From: MGOM01 sp035693825
GTDB lineage: Bacteria; Chloroflexota; Anaerolineae; Anaerolineales; E44-bin32
Direction: 5' to 3'
Assembly (NCBI GenBank): GCA_035693825.1
Contig: DASSGB010000284.1
Span: 1-5,135 of the forward strand
Length of the DNA stretch: 5,135 nucleotides
Below, one piece after another: positions 5,022 to 5,135 of this stretch. The position numbers were made by a program, and so were the translations under genes. The number at the start of each line of letters is the position of its first letter. The first letter of the stretch is position 1. The notes under the pieces are model-generated. The model was given only the letters and a program-made list of their open reading frames with translations. It did not search any database and was not told where the DNA came from.

Positions 5022-5135
5022 ATGATCGCTGAACGACAAATCCGCAGCACCTGCCCATTCTGTGGCGTTGGCTGCCAGGTCGACCTGCACCTCCGGGACG
5101 ACGTGATCTATCGGGTCAGTGCGCCCTACGATGCC
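5022..5135 (+). CDS. Molybdopterin oxidoreductase, formate dehydrogenase alpha subunit-like, N-terminal fragment (3' end outside window)
   Basis: The first 38 codons of a molybdenum/tungsten bis-MGD enzyme; the frame is open to the window edge. C11-P-F-C14-G-V-G-C18 supplies three of the four cysteines of the N-terminal [4Fe-4S] cluster domain of this superfamily. The fourth is expected about 25-30 residues later, beyond the window. The text STCPFCGVGCQVDLHLRDDVI most resembles cytoplasmic formate dehydrogenase catalytic subunits, which oxidise formate to CO2, but assimilatory nitrate reductases share this start. No twin-arginine signal precedes the motif, so it should be cytoplasmic. The active-site residue, selenocysteine or cysteine in formate dehydrogenases, lies outside the window. 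The ribosome binding site is weak (GAGAAG at 5010-5015). A promoter sits just upstream. Confidence 0.85.
   Translation, partial: MIAERQIRSTCPFCGVGCQVDLHLRDDVIYRVSAPYDA

Overview
The window looks like a piece of a GC-rich bacterial chromosome, most likely from a Chloroflexota (Anaerolineae-like) lineage. The phylum is inferred from gene style: a large membrane-anchored HEFQH metallopeptidase with an immune-inhibitor-A-type C-terminus, a short YtxH protein, and an SPFH protein with coiled coil. No marker gene here proves it. Five genes are complete and two are cut by the window edges.

Layout, left to right. Positions 3-206 are the 3' end of a sensor histidine kinase. Positions 279-2315 encode a membrane-anchored zinc metallopeptidase, closed by a perfect 12-bp hairpin at 2341-2369. 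That hairpin also faces a convergent minus-strand YtxH-like gene at 2440-2658. An intergenic stretch of about 250 bases follows, with a small hairpin and an imperfect repeat but no gene that I can see. Positions 2912-3154 hold a small gene that conventional ORF calling misses because it carries an in-frame TGA. Next come dtd (D-aminoacyl-tRNA deacylase, 3197-3634), an intergenic region with a striking pair of inverted palindromic sequences (3650-3717) and an extended -10 promoter, and an SPFH/prohibitin-like gene (3822-4850) closed by a strong hairpin terminator (4897-4937). A promoter (4962-4991) then leads into the first 38 codons of a molybdopterin oxidoreductase resembling formate dehydrogenase alpha subunit (5022 to the window end).

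The main discovery is the 80-residue protein at 2912-3154. It reads through TGA at 2945-2947 as selenocysteine, giving a C-A-V-U redox motif in a SelW/SelT/SelH (Rdx) type thioredoxin-fold protein. A 6-bp hairpin with the apical loop GGTCT begins 15 nt after the TGA and matches the bacterial SECIS layout. The formate dehydrogenase-like gene nearby belongs to a family that often uses selenocysteine, which fits a Sec-decoding host. Two other genes in the window end with ordinary TGA stops, which argues against genome-wide TGA reassignment.

The genes do not form one pathway. The selenoprotein and dtd are co-oriented and 42 nt apart, so they may be co-transcribed. The other genes look like separate transcription units divided by terminators and promoters.
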